The position numbers were made by a program, and so were the translations under genes. From contig URLI01000002.1 of NCBI GenBank assembly GCA_900548585.1, positions 1 through 64,000 on the forward strand: DNA of 64,000 nt, in the 5' to 3' direction. Shown here piece by piece: positions 15,982-25,240 of this stretch; position 1 is the first letter of the stretch, and each line of letters begins with the position of its first letter. A model generated the notes under the pieces. The model did not search any database. It was not told the origin of the DNA and saw only the letters and a program-made list of their open reading frames with translations. This DNA is from an uncultured Prevotella sp. (GTDB taxonomy: Bacteria; Bacteroidota; Bacteroidia; Bacteroidales; Bacteroidaceae).

Positions 15982-18900
15982 ATGGACAACGTACTATCAT
16001 ACAACCGGAAAAGCAACGGCGAGGACTGGTTCCAACTGACGGGACAGTATAACGAGGACGACATAAATGCGATAAGGGACCCGAACGGAGGGCTGGCGGA
16101 GAACCCCAAGACGGCGATACCCAGCCCGTTCGCACAGCTCGACCTCGTGAAGAACGCCTTCGAGCACATTGCCAAAGACCCGCAGCTGACAGGCTCGCGG
16201 ATGGACATGCGCCTCGTGTCGCAGGCTCTCGACATAGCGCAGGTGTTCTACAACTTCGACGAGATGAAGTCGATGTACGCGCTGCAAATAGTTGAGTGGA
16301 ACATGAAAAACCTGAACATGCTGCTCGACTCGCCGGCTCACCGGTTGCTCGGCGAGACGATGAGGATGTTCATCGAACAGGATGCCACGGCCTACAACTT
16401 CACTCCCGACATGTCAATATATTTTATATTGTATGGCAACCAGGTCATCGGAAGCACGTCGCCGGCATCGCTGTTCATGGCATCGCCGGATGCAGCCTGC
16501 ATGGAACAGATACAAGTGGAGCAGGGAAAGGCACTCTTCGGGGAACGGAGGAACCTGTGGGAAAGAAGCCCGAAGTTCGTCAAGTATCTGTATGCCATGT
16601 TCACGGCGTTCCCCGAGCTGAAGACCAGATGCAGCGAGGTGAACAACTATCTTATCGAGAACTTCAAGGTTATGGAACGCGTGGGGGCGGACTATGCCAA
16701 GGCGCGCAACGAGATAATAGCCGAGATCGGCAATCCCGAAAGCGCGGACCCGGAGAGTGCGATGAAGGCACGCGAGTACCTGAACCGCAACTATATGCCG
16801 GTGGAGGGCGGGGTCAGCGTCCTCGGCTTCCCGCTGTACCAGTGCCGGCAGGAGGACGTGAGGGATGCCATTGCCGAGAGTGACTTCGTCATCGTTCCGT
16901 CGCAGCCCGACGCGATGGCAGAGACAAGGAAACCGCTGGTGCTGCAGAACAACCTGAGCACACTGGCAAGCGACCCGTTCATATATATTACCTACCCGTG
17001 GGACAACTCCACCGTGATAACACCTGAAATGTATCGCGGGCGGGACATCGACAAACGCATACTGCCGGCAACGACGCACCAGTACCCGTGGCTCACTGAC
17101 GACGATTTCTTCCAGCCGACGATGATAAAATTAGATTTCCCGGTTGACAGCGAGTGCTTCTTCGACGGGAACATCAAGGCATTGGCACGCGACGTTGACG
17201 ACAACAGTTTCCTGCTTCCGCTGAAGCCGATGTTCTTCAAGTATTTCACCATGAAAGACCTTATGACGGGAACAATCGCCGGGCAGCCGGTGTTCGAGAT
17301 GCAGCACCTCAGGATTGGGGGACAGGAAGCTGTGAAGGCAATACTCCGCGTAAGGGTGCGCAAGACGGAGAAGAGCCCGTACAGTTTCATAACGTTGCAG
17401 CGGACGTATGTAGAGGCGGTGAACGGCGACATGACATACGACACGACAAGCAACTGCGGCAAGTTCACCAGGGTGTCGTTCGCGATAGCGATGTTCCCGT
17501 TCGCACGGAGGGCCGACTTCAACACCTACCGTGTCCAACTCATCGACCGCGCGCTTGGCAACCTCGCCGCGAGCGACATATCACTTGAGTTCTACCGCAA
17601 CGGGCTGCGGGAAAGGATTGACGACCTTGTCACGAGGCAGCGCAGCATCAAGCGCATGAAGAACATGGGGTCGGCGTTCTACAACATACCAACCGACTTC
17701 GACATCGTGAACGTCGTGGTGACAGACGACCGTGGACAGCGCGTCACCGAGGGGCTAATCGCCCCGAAATGGGTAGAAGGCGGGGGCGGCACGTCGACGT
17801 TCACGATTGCCGTTGACTTCGGGACGACAAACACGCACGTTGAGAGCATGTGCGACGACCAACTGCCGCAGCCACTGAGGATCGACAACGAGGGACGCGA
17901 GAGGCTCGTGGCAACACTATACAACGGCAGCGACCAGTCGAAATACCTGTTCGAAATCGTCATGCGGCAGGAGTTCATACCCAAGGTGCTCGGCACGGAC
18001 TATGGCTTCCCGCAGCGCACGGTGCTGTCGGAGTGCGAGCGACTCGACGCCATAAACACAGACAACATCGAGGCTCTGGGCGATGCCAACATCCCGTTCA
18101 TCTACGAGAAGGAGAGCGTGGGGATGGGAAACCGCATAATAGCAAACCTGAAATGGAGCACAGACCCTGCCAACAGGAAACGCATATCGTGCTATCTCAC
18201 CGAACTGGCACTCATCATCCGGGCAAAGGTGCTGCTCGACGGGGGAGACATGAGGAAGACACGCCTCGTGTGGTTCTATCCGCTAAGCATGCAGCAGGGC
18301 AACATCGAGAACATCAAGAAGACATGGGGGCAAATAATGAGAAGCGTGTTCGGCATAGAGGCGAACGACGAAAACCTTATCCAGATGCCGGAATCCATCG
18401 CGCCGTACTATTTCTACAAAGCGCACCCCGACCGCTTCAAGGCTGCCACATCCACAGTGGCAAGCATCGACATCGGCGGAGGAACGAGCGACGTGGCGGT
18501 GTTCGAGGAGAACTCGGCACGCCCGACGCTACTCACCTCGTTCCGGTTTGCGGCAAACTCTATCTTCGGGGATGCCTATTCCGACATCCCGCAGGGAGAC
18601 ACCAACCCGATGCTGAGGAAATATGTGGAATATTTCAAGGGACTTTTTGACAACGACGAGGACAGGTACGGCGAACTGAGCGGAATACTCGATGACATTG
18701 CCGAAAAGCGGAAGAGCGAGGACATAAACGCTTTCCTGTTCTCGGTGGAGAACAACAAGGCGACGAGAAACAACCCGGTGTTCTCTTACAACGAGCAACT
18801 GAACACAGACACGGCGCGCAAACTGATATTCATATATTTCTATGTCACGCTGATTTACTATGTGGCAAGGTTGATGAAGGACAGGGATTTGCAGAAACCG

Positions 18901-19518
18901 CGCAACGTGATGTTCAGTGGCACCGGTTCGAAAGTGCTGGACATCGTCGGCTCGCAGGACGAACTGAACATACTGACACAGGCCGTGTTCGAGGAGGTGT
19001 ATGGCGAGAAATATGACAACGGCGCGTTTGCCGTTGTCAAGGAGAAAGACAGGCCGAAGCAGATTACATGCCAGGGCGGACTCTATCAGATACGCGACAA
19101 CAACGGCATGGAACAGGTGAAGGAGGTAAACCGCGAGCTGGCGGACTACGACAACACCATACGGACCAACTACACCATGACGCAACGCGGCAGGATAACC
19201 TACGCCGACATGGACGATGCCGGCACGCGCAGGGCGATAGTGGCAGAGACCGTTGACGAGGTGAGGCGATACAACGATTTCTTCATTGATTTCTGCAAAC
19301 GCATACACGTCACGGACCGCTTCCTCGTGGACGCGAAAAGCCTCAGCACATTCTGCGATACAATCAACCGCGACCTCGAGCATCACCTCGTGCAGGGCTG
19401 GGAGGCGACACACAGGAACAAGGATGAGAGGAACGAGAGCGACGAGATAGCGGACATACTGTTCTTCTACCCGATAGTGGGATCGATACGCTACAACCTT
19501 ATTGAGAACCTGAAGTGA
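15982..19518 (+). CDS. Giant protein with actin/Hsp70-like ATPase domain
   Basis: A protein of 1178 residues in two parts. Residues 1-~600 are an unrecognised mixed region with no signal peptide or membrane helix. Residues ~606-1010 carry the actin/Hsp70 ATPase motifs: phosphate-1 AVDFGTTNTH (Asp612), phosphate-2 SIDIGGGTSDVAVF (Asp830) and the adenosine loop VMFSGTGSKVLDIVG (from about residue 976). The last ~170 residues are helical. It starts 3 bases after the tubulin-like gene, so the two are probably made in step. The SrfB virulence-factor family is one possible comparator. Substrate, partner and polymerising ability are unknown. Confidence 0.82.
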   Translation: MDNVLSYNRKSNGEDWFQLTGQYNEDDINAIRDPNGGLAENPKTAIPSPFAQLDLVKNAFEHIAKDPQLTGSRMDMRLVSQALDIAQVFYNFDEMKSMYALQIVEWNMKNLNMLLDSPAHRLLGETMRMFIEQDATAYNFTPDMSIYFILYGNQVIGSTSPASLFMASPDAACMEQIQVEQGKALFGERRNLWERSPKFVKYLYAMFTAFPELKTRCSEVNNYLIENFKVMERVGADYAKARNEIIAEIGNPESADPESAMKAREYLNRNYMPVEGGVSVLGFPLYQCRQEDVRDAIAESDFVIVPSQPDAMAETRKPLVLQNNLSTLASDPFIYITYPWDNSTVITPEMYRGRDIDKRILPATTHQYPWLTDDDFFQPTMIKLDFPVDSECFFDGNIKALARDVDDNSFLLPLKPMFFKYFTMKDLMTGTIAGQPVFEMQHLRIGGQEAVKAILRVRVRKTEKSPYSFITLQRTYVEAVNGDMTYDTTSNCGKFTRVSFAIAMFPFARRADFNTYRVQLIDRALGNLAASDISLEFYRNGLRERIDDLVTRQRSIKRMKNMGSAFYNIPTDFDIVNVVVTDDRGQRVTEGLIAPKWVEGGGGTSTFTIAVDFGTTNTHVESMCDDQLPQPLRIDNEGRERLVATLYNGSDQSKYLFEIVMRQEFIPKVLGTDYGFPQRTVLSECERLDAINTDNIEALGDANIPFIYEKESVGMGNRIIANLKWSTDPANRKRISCYLTELALIIRAKVLLDGGDMRKTRLVWFYPLSMQQGNIENIKKTWGQIMRSVFGIEANDENLIQMPESIAPYYFYKAHPDRFKAATSTVASIDIGGGTSDVAVFEENSARPTLLTSFRFAANSIFGDAYSDIPQGDTNPMLRKYVEYFKGLFDNDEDRYGELSGILDDIAEKRKSEDINAFLFSVENNKATRNNPVFSYNEQLNTDTARKLIFIYFYVTLIYYVARLMKDRDLQKPRNVMFSGTGSKVLDIVGSQDELNILTQAVFEEVYGEKYDNGAFAVVKEKDRPKQITCQGGLYQIRDNNGMEQVKEVNRELADYDNTIRTNYTMTQRGRITYADMDDAGTRRAIVAETVDEVRRYNDFFIDFCKRIHVTDRFLVDAKSLSTFCDTINRDLEHHLVQGWEATHRNKDERNESDEIADILFFYPIVGSIRYNLIENLK

Positions 19519-19545
19519 AACATATAGTTACCGAATTATATTGAT

Positions 19546-20166
19546 ATGGAAAACGAAACAATTACCGACATTGGCCTATTGGTGCTATTGTTCTTCGTTG
19601 TCTTTGAACTGATTCTGTGGGCGGCGAAGTTCATAATCGGCAAAATCGCGAGGAAATACTCACCCGCGCATGAGTACATCACGGCGGAGGAACATGAAAG
19701 AAGCATCAGCGAACTGAAAAAGAGCATCAGGGATATGGAGAAAAGGATAGATGATTTCTCTGCAAGGCAAGTACAGCCAGCAAACTGTGAGCGACCCGCA
19801 GAGCCGGAATGCCACAAGCCATCGGCTCCGACGGAGCAAAACACAACACCTCATCCGCAAACGCTCTTCCTGCCGGCGCCCTCCCCCGACGGAGTGTTCC
19901 ACGAGGCTTTCACCGCGCCGAGGATAGGGCACACGGTCTATCAGATGACCACCATCGACGGCAACAACGGCACTTTCATCTTCTACGACAGCCGCGACGC
20001 CCTCGCGACGGCGATGATTTCAATATCGGAGATAGTGAAGACGGTCTGCCGAATTGACAACAGCAAGAAGTCTCCACGAAATATTGTTAACGTGAAGGAG
20101 GGGCATGTGGCGCGCGACGGCAACACATGGAAAGTGACCGAAAAGGCCACGGTGAGGTTCGAATAG
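19546..20166 (+). CDS. Membrane-anchored coiled-coil protein
   Basis: The 206-residue product has an N-terminal membrane helix (about residues 9-30), a basic stretch, a charged coiled coil (EEHERSISELKKSIRDMEKR, about 46-70), a Pro-rich linker and a C-terminal alpha/beta domain of about 90 residues (HTVYQMTTIDGNNGTFIFYD onward). The helix followed by positive charges puts the bulk in the cytoplasm. It may tether the actin- or tubulin-like protein to the inner membrane. I do not recognise the C-terminal domain. It lies 27 bases after the actin-like gene. Confidence 0.78.
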   Translation: MENETITDIGLLVLLFFVVFELILWAAKFIIGKIARKYSPAHEYITAEEHERSISELKKSIRDMEKRIDDFSARQVQPANCERPAEPECHKPSAPTEQNTTPHPQTLFLPAPSPDGVFHEAFTAPRIGHTVYQMTTIDGNNGTFIFYDSRDALATAMISISEIVKTVCRIDNSKKSPRNIVNVKEGHVARDGNTWKVTEKATVRFE

Positions 20167-20193
20167 ACAGGAACTATAAAATTCAACGTGGTT

Positions 20194-20712
20194 ATGAGAA
20201 CGGTGTTGATGATTATTTTCACGGCTGCGGTCATTGCCTCGTGCCAGTACAGACCCAGGGGAGGCGCGGAAAGACACCGCAGAGGCCATGACACAGAACG
20301 CGCGGAGAGGCCACGGCGCGGCGGGAAACCGATGAAGATAAAGATGGAACGCGAAAGCGGTGTAATAATGATGCCGGCAAAGGTAAACGGAGTGCCTATG
20401 AAGTTCGTCTTCGACACGGGCGCATCAAGCATCACAATATCGCAGACCGAGGCTATGTTCCTCGCGAAGCAGGGACTGCTCACAAAAAAGGACATAATGG
20501 GAACGGAACGCTACCAAACCGCAGACGGCAACATATCAGAGGGAACAGTGATAAGGCTTCGCGAGGTTCAGATAGGCGACAGGACAATAAGAAACGTGAA
20601 GGCGTCAGTGACGGGAAGCCAGAACGCGCCGCTGCTGCTCGGACAGACGGCGCTGTCGAAATTCGGAAAGGTGTCCATAGACTATGAGAACGGATACCTT
20701 ATATTCGAGTGA
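20194..20712 (+). CDS. Retropepsin-like aspartic protease, lipoprotein
   Basis: The ATG at 20194 is chosen over a GTG six bases upstream because it gives a clean lipoprotein signal (MRTVLMIIFTAAVIASC, Cys17). The 172-residue product has a basic linker (Arg-rich, residues 20-48) and a retropepsin fold of the clan AA type. FVFDTGASSITIS holds the catalytic Asp74-Thr-Gly, and LLLGQTALSKFGK the second psi loop. Such single-domain proteases work as dimers. It would sit outside the inner membrane, alongside the VWA-like lipoprotein, and might process a system component. The substrate is unknown. Confidence 0.8.
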   Translation: MRTVLMIIFTAAVIASCQYRPRGGAERHRRGHDTERAERPRRGGKPMKIKMERESGVIMMPAKVNGVPMKFVFDTGASSITISQTEAMFLAKQGLLTKKDIMGTERYQTADGNISEGTVIRLREVQIGDRTIRNVKASVTGSQNAPLLLGQTALSKFGKVSIDYENGYLIFE

Positions 20713-20766
20713 AGAGCAATCGCAGACACCATAAATTATAATATTCAAACAAGGAGAAAAACAATC

Positions 20767-21600
20767 ATGCAAGTAAGATGCCCACATTGCAGATACAAGT
20801 ATGACGAGGCACTGAGGCCGGGAATGGCGGAACTGCTCTCAATATGCCCGCGTTGTGGCCATTCTTTTCAGACAGATGTCACAGAGGATGACATTAAAAA
20901 CGATCAGACCCCGCCGCCTGTGCCATTGACCGCATCACCGGCAGAGCACATTCCCACGGAGAAAAGCGTACCACCTGAAATCCCGGATGACCACGACAGT
21001 CGTGGCTGCCAGGATTATGCTAAGCCACACACGCCTCAAATTCGCTCCAATGTTCATGACCAAACAGGTGTCCCCAATCCCCCGGAACAGTTTCCCCGGG
21101 ACAATTTCCCACCCAGGCAAAAAAGTGGAATGAGGGGGCTTCCCGTAATTGTTATAATCATAGTGGCCGCATCCGTCATCGCAGGATTTATCTACGGAGT
21201 GGCCGGACTGCTTGCCAGAGGCGATGATGAAATACAGATGGACACCTTCGCCGGCAGCACCGCGCCCACGGCGATGACAATAAGCCCGACGGGAAATTCC
21301 ACTTTCCGCTTCGAGGGCAACATCATTGGCAAGAAGAAAGCAATGCCGGTTGTGATGAACCTTGTCAAGCGCGGCCGCCGCATCAACGGGCAATACTATT
21401 ATGTCATGAAAGGCAGCAGCACACAACTGTCACTGCGCGGAGTGGTTGACGAGGACGGAAAGGTGGCAATGGAGGAGTACGACGCGGAGGGAAACCACAC
21501 GGGCGACTTCTTCGGGACGCTCTTCTCGGACGGAACGTTCAACGGAACGTTCAAGAGCGGGAAGAAGAAAAAAATGAAGTTTGAGCTATTTATGAATTAG
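20767..21600 (+). CDS. Zinc-ribbon membrane protein 1
   Basis: The 277-residue protein begins with an MJ0042-type zinc ribbon (Cys5, Cys8, Cys27, Cys30; VRCPHCRYKYD and ICPRCGHSF). A Pro-rich linker of about 80 residues leads to one membrane helix (about 122-145). The ~110 residues beyond it are beta-rich (STFRFEGNIIG, then LSLRGVVDEDGKV, then GTFNGTFKSGKK), perhaps a small barrel. A good ribosome site (AAGGAGA) precedes the ATG. The topology is a cytoplasmic zinc ribbon with a periplasmic beta domain. It is a paralogue of the next gene. Confidence 0.82.
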   Translation: MQVRCPHCRYKYDEALRPGMAELLSICPRCGHSFQTDVTEDDIKNDQTPPPVPLTASPAEHIPTEKSVPPEIPDDHDSRGCQDYAKPHTPQIRSNVHDQTGVPNPPEQFPRDNFPPRQKSGMRGLPVIVIIIVAASVIAGFIYGVAGLLARGDDEIQMDTFAGSTAPTAMTISPTGNSTFRFEGNIIGKKKAMPVVMNLVKRGRRINGQYYYVMKGSSTQLSLRGVVDEDGKVAMEEYDAEGNHTGDFFGTLFSDGTFNGTFKSGKKKKMKFELFMN

Positions 21601-21614
21601 AAAAACACAATGTC

Positions 21615-22643
21615 ATGGAAATAAGATGTGTAAAATGCAGGTTCAAGTATGACGTGACAATCAACGACAACCAGAGTGAAGCAACAGTCATCTGTCCACG
21701 CTGCGGGGCCATACAGAAGGCAGTGCCGCCACATGAGGCCACGGAGACAACGTCGGGCGGCAGCAGCCAGCAGCCACAGACAGACTGCGGCATAAAGGCA
21801 ACACCCGCCAGTCAAGCGACGCCAGCCCCTCCCGCTGGCAGCGGAGCGCAGGAAGACTACAGGAGATACATGCCAGACAATGGCATCAGCGCGCATGAAA
21901 ATCATCAGGAGACACCCGCGCATGATATTGAAAAAGAGCCACGCGGCGAAAAAGCGGAGACCGCCGCCAACACCGCTGCGGCACCTGTGCCGCCGAAGAA
22001 AGACCAGTCGTGCGCCAAGAAATTCGCGCTCGGATGCGTCATAGTGGCTGTTCTCGCAATACTTGCCATTGCCATAATAGGCTTTGCAGGCAAGAAACTG
22101 TTCAACAGCGTCAGTTCTCCCGGCGAAGAGGAAAAAGAACATGTGGAGACCAACAGCAACAACGTGACGGCGCAGGCGGCCGAGGACGGGGACGCGCAGG
22201 GATTCGGATTTGACGATGGAAACAACAATGAGGATGCCGGCACAGAGCAAAACGCACAGCAGAAAGTGACAAACACCGGCGGCGAGGGCAACGGGAACAC
22301 TTCGGTGAAGGAAGAAACGCAGCCAACAGAGGAAGAGAGAGACAAGGCGGAGAGCGACGTGGCAAAAGCCGGGGGAAACTACAAATGCAGTGGGACGATG
22401 GATGGAGGCAACGTGAAAATCGAACTCAACGTCACATCCGGAGGATTCGTGTCCGGCAAACTCACCTACGGGACAAAGGAAACAACGCTTGACATAATCG
22501 GCGACAAAAGCGGGGACAATTTCTCCCTGACCGCATCAAACGACCGCGAGCTCATCAAGATGACATTGAAGAAAAATGGAAGGGCAATGAAAGGCACGGC
22601 AAAGAAAGGGATGCGAAACATGCCAGTCAGCGTAACATTCTGA
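21615..22643 (+). CDS. Zinc-ribbon membrane protein 2
   Basis: A 342-residue paralogue of the preceding gene, 14 bases after it. The zinc ribbon has the same Cys positions (5, 8, 27, 30) in VRCVKCRFKYD-like and VICPRCG form. A long low-complexity linker follows, then one membrane helix (about 136-158), an acidic Asn/Glu-rich stretch (about 165-240) and a C-terminal beta domain (YKCSGTMDGGNVKIELNV onward). The two paralogues share plan but little sequence beyond the ribbon, so the duplication is old. It is the last gene before the operon's terminator. Confidence 0.82.
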   Translation: MEIRCVKCRFKYDVTINDNQSEATVICPRCGAIQKAVPPHEATETTSGGSSQQPQTDCGIKATPASQATPAPPAGSGAQEDYRRYMPDNGISAHENHQETPAHDIEKEPRGEKAETAANTAAAPVPPKKDQSCAKKFALGCVIVAVLAILAIAIIGFAGKKLFNSVSSPGEEEKEHVETNSNNVTAQAAEDGDAQGFGFDDGNNNEDAGTEQNAQQKVTNTGGEGNGNTSVKEETQPTEEERDKAESDVAKAGGNYKCSGTMDGGNVKIELNVTSGGFVSGKLTYGTKETTLDIIGDKSGDNFSLTASNDRELIKMTLKKNGRAMKGTAKKGMRNMPVSVTF

Positions 22644-22670
22644 CCTCCCGCCTGTCCGCAGCATATCAAC

Positions 22671-22708
22671 AAAAAAGACCACGCCCGCAGAGAGGCGTGG
22701 TCTTTTTT
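22671..22708. terminator. Bidirectional terminator
   Basis: A perfect 9-bp stem GACCACGCC/GGCGTGGTC around an 8-base loop, with six A before and six T after. It ends the eight-gene plus-strand operon and, read the other way, the minus-strand eno gene. Confidence 0.9.
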
Positions 22709-22738
22709 GTGTCATCAAGCAGGTGTTACCAGCCGTTA

Positions 22739-24043
22739 TCACTTGTCATATCCGTAGCGGCTACTCCCGCCGAGTTCCTCCTCGATGCGTATAAGCTGGT
22801 TATACTTTGCCATGCGGTCGGTGCGGCTCATCGAGCCGGTCTTTATCTGGCCTGAGTTCGTGGCAACGGCGATGTCTGCTATCGTGGTGTCCTCTGTTTC
22901 GCCGGAGCGGTGCGACGTCACCGTCGTGTATCCGTGGCGGTGAGCCATCTCTATAGCCTCCAGTGTCTCGGTGAGCGTGCCAATCTGGTTCACCTTGATG
23001 AGGATGCTGTTGGCAGCGCCCATGCTGATGCCCTTTTTAAGGAATTTCGTGTTTGTCACGAATAGGTCGTCACCCACCAGCTGGCAGCGGTCGCCGATGG
23101 CAGCGGTCAGTTTAACCCAGTTCTCCCAGTCGTTCTCGTCGAGGCCGTCCTCTATCGAGTCTATCGGGAATTCGGTGATCAGCTTCTCGAGATACTTTAT
23201 CTGTTCCCCTGCAGACAGTTTCTTGCCGTTTGGGTCTTTCTTCTTGCCGTCCTTCAGCTGGCTGTAGTCATACCACCAGTTGCCGTTCCCGTCCTGCGTC
23301 GCGAACTCGCTGGCAGCGCAGTCCATGGCAATCTTCACGTCCTTGCCTGGCTCATATCCAGCAGCCTTTATCGCGTCGCATATAATCTGCAGCGCGTCCT
23401 CGATGCCATTCAGAGCCGGCGCGAAACCACCCTCGTCGCCCACGGCTGTCGAGAGCCCGCGCGCCTTGAGCAGTTTGGCGAGGCTGTGGAAAACCTCAGC
23501 TCCCATTCTCACGCTCTCCCTCATCGACGGCGCGCTCACCGGGCGTATCATGAATTCCTGGAATGCTATCGGCGCGTCAGAGTGCGCGCCGCCGTTGATG
23601 ATGTTCATCATCGGCACGGGCATTGTATATGCGTTGCAGCCGCCGATGTAGCGGTAGAGCGGAAGTCCGAGCGCGTTCGCCGCAGCCTTTGCCACAGCCA
23701 GCGACACGCCGAGTATGGCGTTTGCCCCGAGTTTGCTCTTTGTCGGCGTACCGTCGAGGTCAAGCATTTTATAATCAATTGCACGCTGGTCGAGAACGCA
23801 GTCGCCCTGAAGCGCGGGGGCGATTATCTTGTTCACATTGTCGACCGCCGTCAAGGTTCCCTTGCCGAGATAGCGGTTCTTGTCTCCGTCGCGCAGCTCG
23901 AGTGCCTCGTTCTCACCCGTCGATGCACCGGACGGCACGGCGGCGCGTCCCATGACACCGTTTTCCAACACTACGTCAACCTCCACTGTGGGATTGCCTC
24001 TCGAGTCGAGAATCTCTCTCGCATGAATTTTCTGGATCTTCAT
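22739..24043 (-). CDS. eno: Enolase
   Basis: The glycolytic enzyme that interconverts 2-phosphoglycerate and phosphoenolpyruvate, 434 residues, full length. N-terminal IHAREILDSRGNPTVEVDV, then the GASTGENEALELRD loop. The barrel metal ligands lie in IAMDCAASEF, DSIEDGLDENDWENW and LVGDDLFVTN. The enolase signature is SILIKVNQIGTLTE, followed by SHRSGETEDTTIADIAV. It is monocistronic, between its own promoter and the shared terminator. Confidence 0.98.
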   Translation of the reverse strand: MKIQKIHAREILDSRGNPTVEVDVVLENGVMGRAAVPSGASTGENEALELRDGDKNRYLGKGTLTAVDNVNKIIAPALQGDCVLDQRAIDYKMLDLDGTPTKSKLGANAILGVSLAVAKAAANALGLPLYRYIGGCNAYTMPVPMMNIINGGAHSDAPIAFQEFMIRPVSAPSMRESVRMGAEVFHSLAKLLKARGLSTAVGDEGGFAPALNGIEDALQIICDAIKAAGYEPGKDVKIAMDCAASEFATQDGNGNWWYDYSQLKDGKKKDPNGKKLSAGEQIKYLEKLITEFPIDSIEDGLDENDWENWVKLTAAIGDRCQLVGDDLFVTNTKFLKKGISMGAANSILIKVNQIGTLTETLEAIEMAHRHGYTTVTSHRSGETEDTTIADIAVATNSGQIKTGSMSRTDRMAKYNQLIRIEEELGGSSRYGYDK

Positions 24044-24119
24044 AATTGATAAAAATTAAAACTGTTTGAATCTTAGTATTTCCGGCCTTACAATCTTTCC
24101 ACCTCTTTTTGCCGGAATA

Positions 24120-24127
24120 CAAAGGTA
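24120..24127 (-). promoter_or_regulatory. -7 box of eno
   Basis: TACCTTTG on the minus strand, 77 bases before the start codon. No clear -33 TTTG at the usual distance. Confidence 0.55.
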
Positions 24128-24234
24128 TGAAGAAAAAGACAATAAGGCGGTCGTTGACTTGCCTTATTAAATATTTTTAATACAATGAGTTGCGACTTGC
24201 AAGATGTATGTGGCAAAACACGCGCCTCCGCAAG

Positions 24235-25218
24235 TCACAGCGCGCCGGTCCTGCGGTAGGTTGTTATGTTGTTGCCATCTACCTGCCGCACTCTTTCCAC
24301 CGTCACCCCGGGAGGTATTTGCGGAGCCTGCGTGCCGCTGGCAACACACTGCCGTGACGTCTCCACGCGTATCTCGTCGTAGAGGATGTTGTCGATGAAC
24401 GACTGCAGGGTCTTCCTGCCACCCTCGACCATCATCGACTGTATGCCGCTGTCGTGGGCAGCCCTCATCAGCGTTTCGAGGACCTGCTTGTCGGTGAGCC
24501 CTCCGCCCGTTCCGCCAACAGCCCCGACGCCATGCGTGAGCACCATCTTCACGGGCGACGCGCCCACCCAGTGGCGCACCGACAGTTGCGGGCGCTCGCG
24601 CTCCTCCGTCACGCGCCCCACCACTATTGCGTCATTCTCGGCCCTCACCTTGTGCATCAGCATCAGCGTTGCGGGCGTTGAGATGGCAAGCGGCCTGCCG
24701 CCGCCGTCAATGAATCCGTTGGCCGTCTGCGCCCACTTCAGCGTTATATATGGGCGGTGCATGCTGTGGAACGTGAAGAACCGCCTGTTCATGCGGCGGC
24801 ATTCATCCTCCAGGACCCCCACCTCGACGTCCACCCCCGCATCTCTCAGGCGTTTCACGCCACGCCCCTGCACCTCGGCAAATGGGTCTATGCAGCCCAC
24901 CACGACACGCCGCACGCCCTTGCTGACAATCAGATCGGCGCAAGGAGGGGTCTTGCCGTAGTGCGAACATGGCTCGAGACTCACGTAAACAGTGGCCTCG
25001 CACAGCAGGCGCGCGTCGCCTGCGGCAACCGACGCGAACGCGTTCACCTCGGCATGCGGCCCGCCGTAACGCTCGTGGAAGCCCTCGCCGATAATCCTTC
25101 CGCCGGCAACGATCACCGCGCCCACCATAGGGTTGGGCCTGGCGAAGAACTCGCCGCAGCGTGCCAGCTGCAGGCATCGCCACATATACATCTCGTCCGT
25201 AAGTCTGTGGTTTGACAT
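24235..25218 (-). CDS. ribD: Riboflavin deaminase/reductase RibD
   Basis: The bifunctional enzyme of riboflavin synthesis, 327 residues. The N-terminal cytidine-deaminase-like domain has zinc ligands His55, Cys84 and Cys93 and the catalytic Glu57 (HAEVNAF and EPCSHYGKTPPCAD). The C-terminal reductase domain (about 150-327; ITLKWAQTANGFID, then MMVEGGRKTLQSFI) uses NADPH. It converts the deaminated GTP cyclohydrolase II product in two steps. No other rib genes are near. The 191 bases between its end and the eno start hold only the eno promoter. Confidence 0.96.
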   Translation of the reverse strand: MSNHRLTDEMYMWRCLQLARCGEFFARPNPMVGAVIVAGGRIIGEGFHERYGGPHAEVNAFASVAAGDARLLCEATVYVSLEPCSHYGKTPPCADLIVSKGVRRVVVGCIDPFAEVQGRGVKRLRDAGVDVEVGVLEDECRRMNRRFFTFHSMHRPYITLKWAQTANGFIDGGGRPLAISTPATLMLMHKVRAENDAIVVGRVTEERERPQLSVRHWVGASPVKMVLTHGVGAVGGTGGGLTDKQVLETLMRAAHDSGIQSMMVEGGRKTLQSFIDNILYDEIRVETSRQCVASGTQAPQIPPGVTVERVRQVDGNNITTYRRTGAL

Positions 25219-25240
25219 AACGCCGTTGTTATATTTCGTG

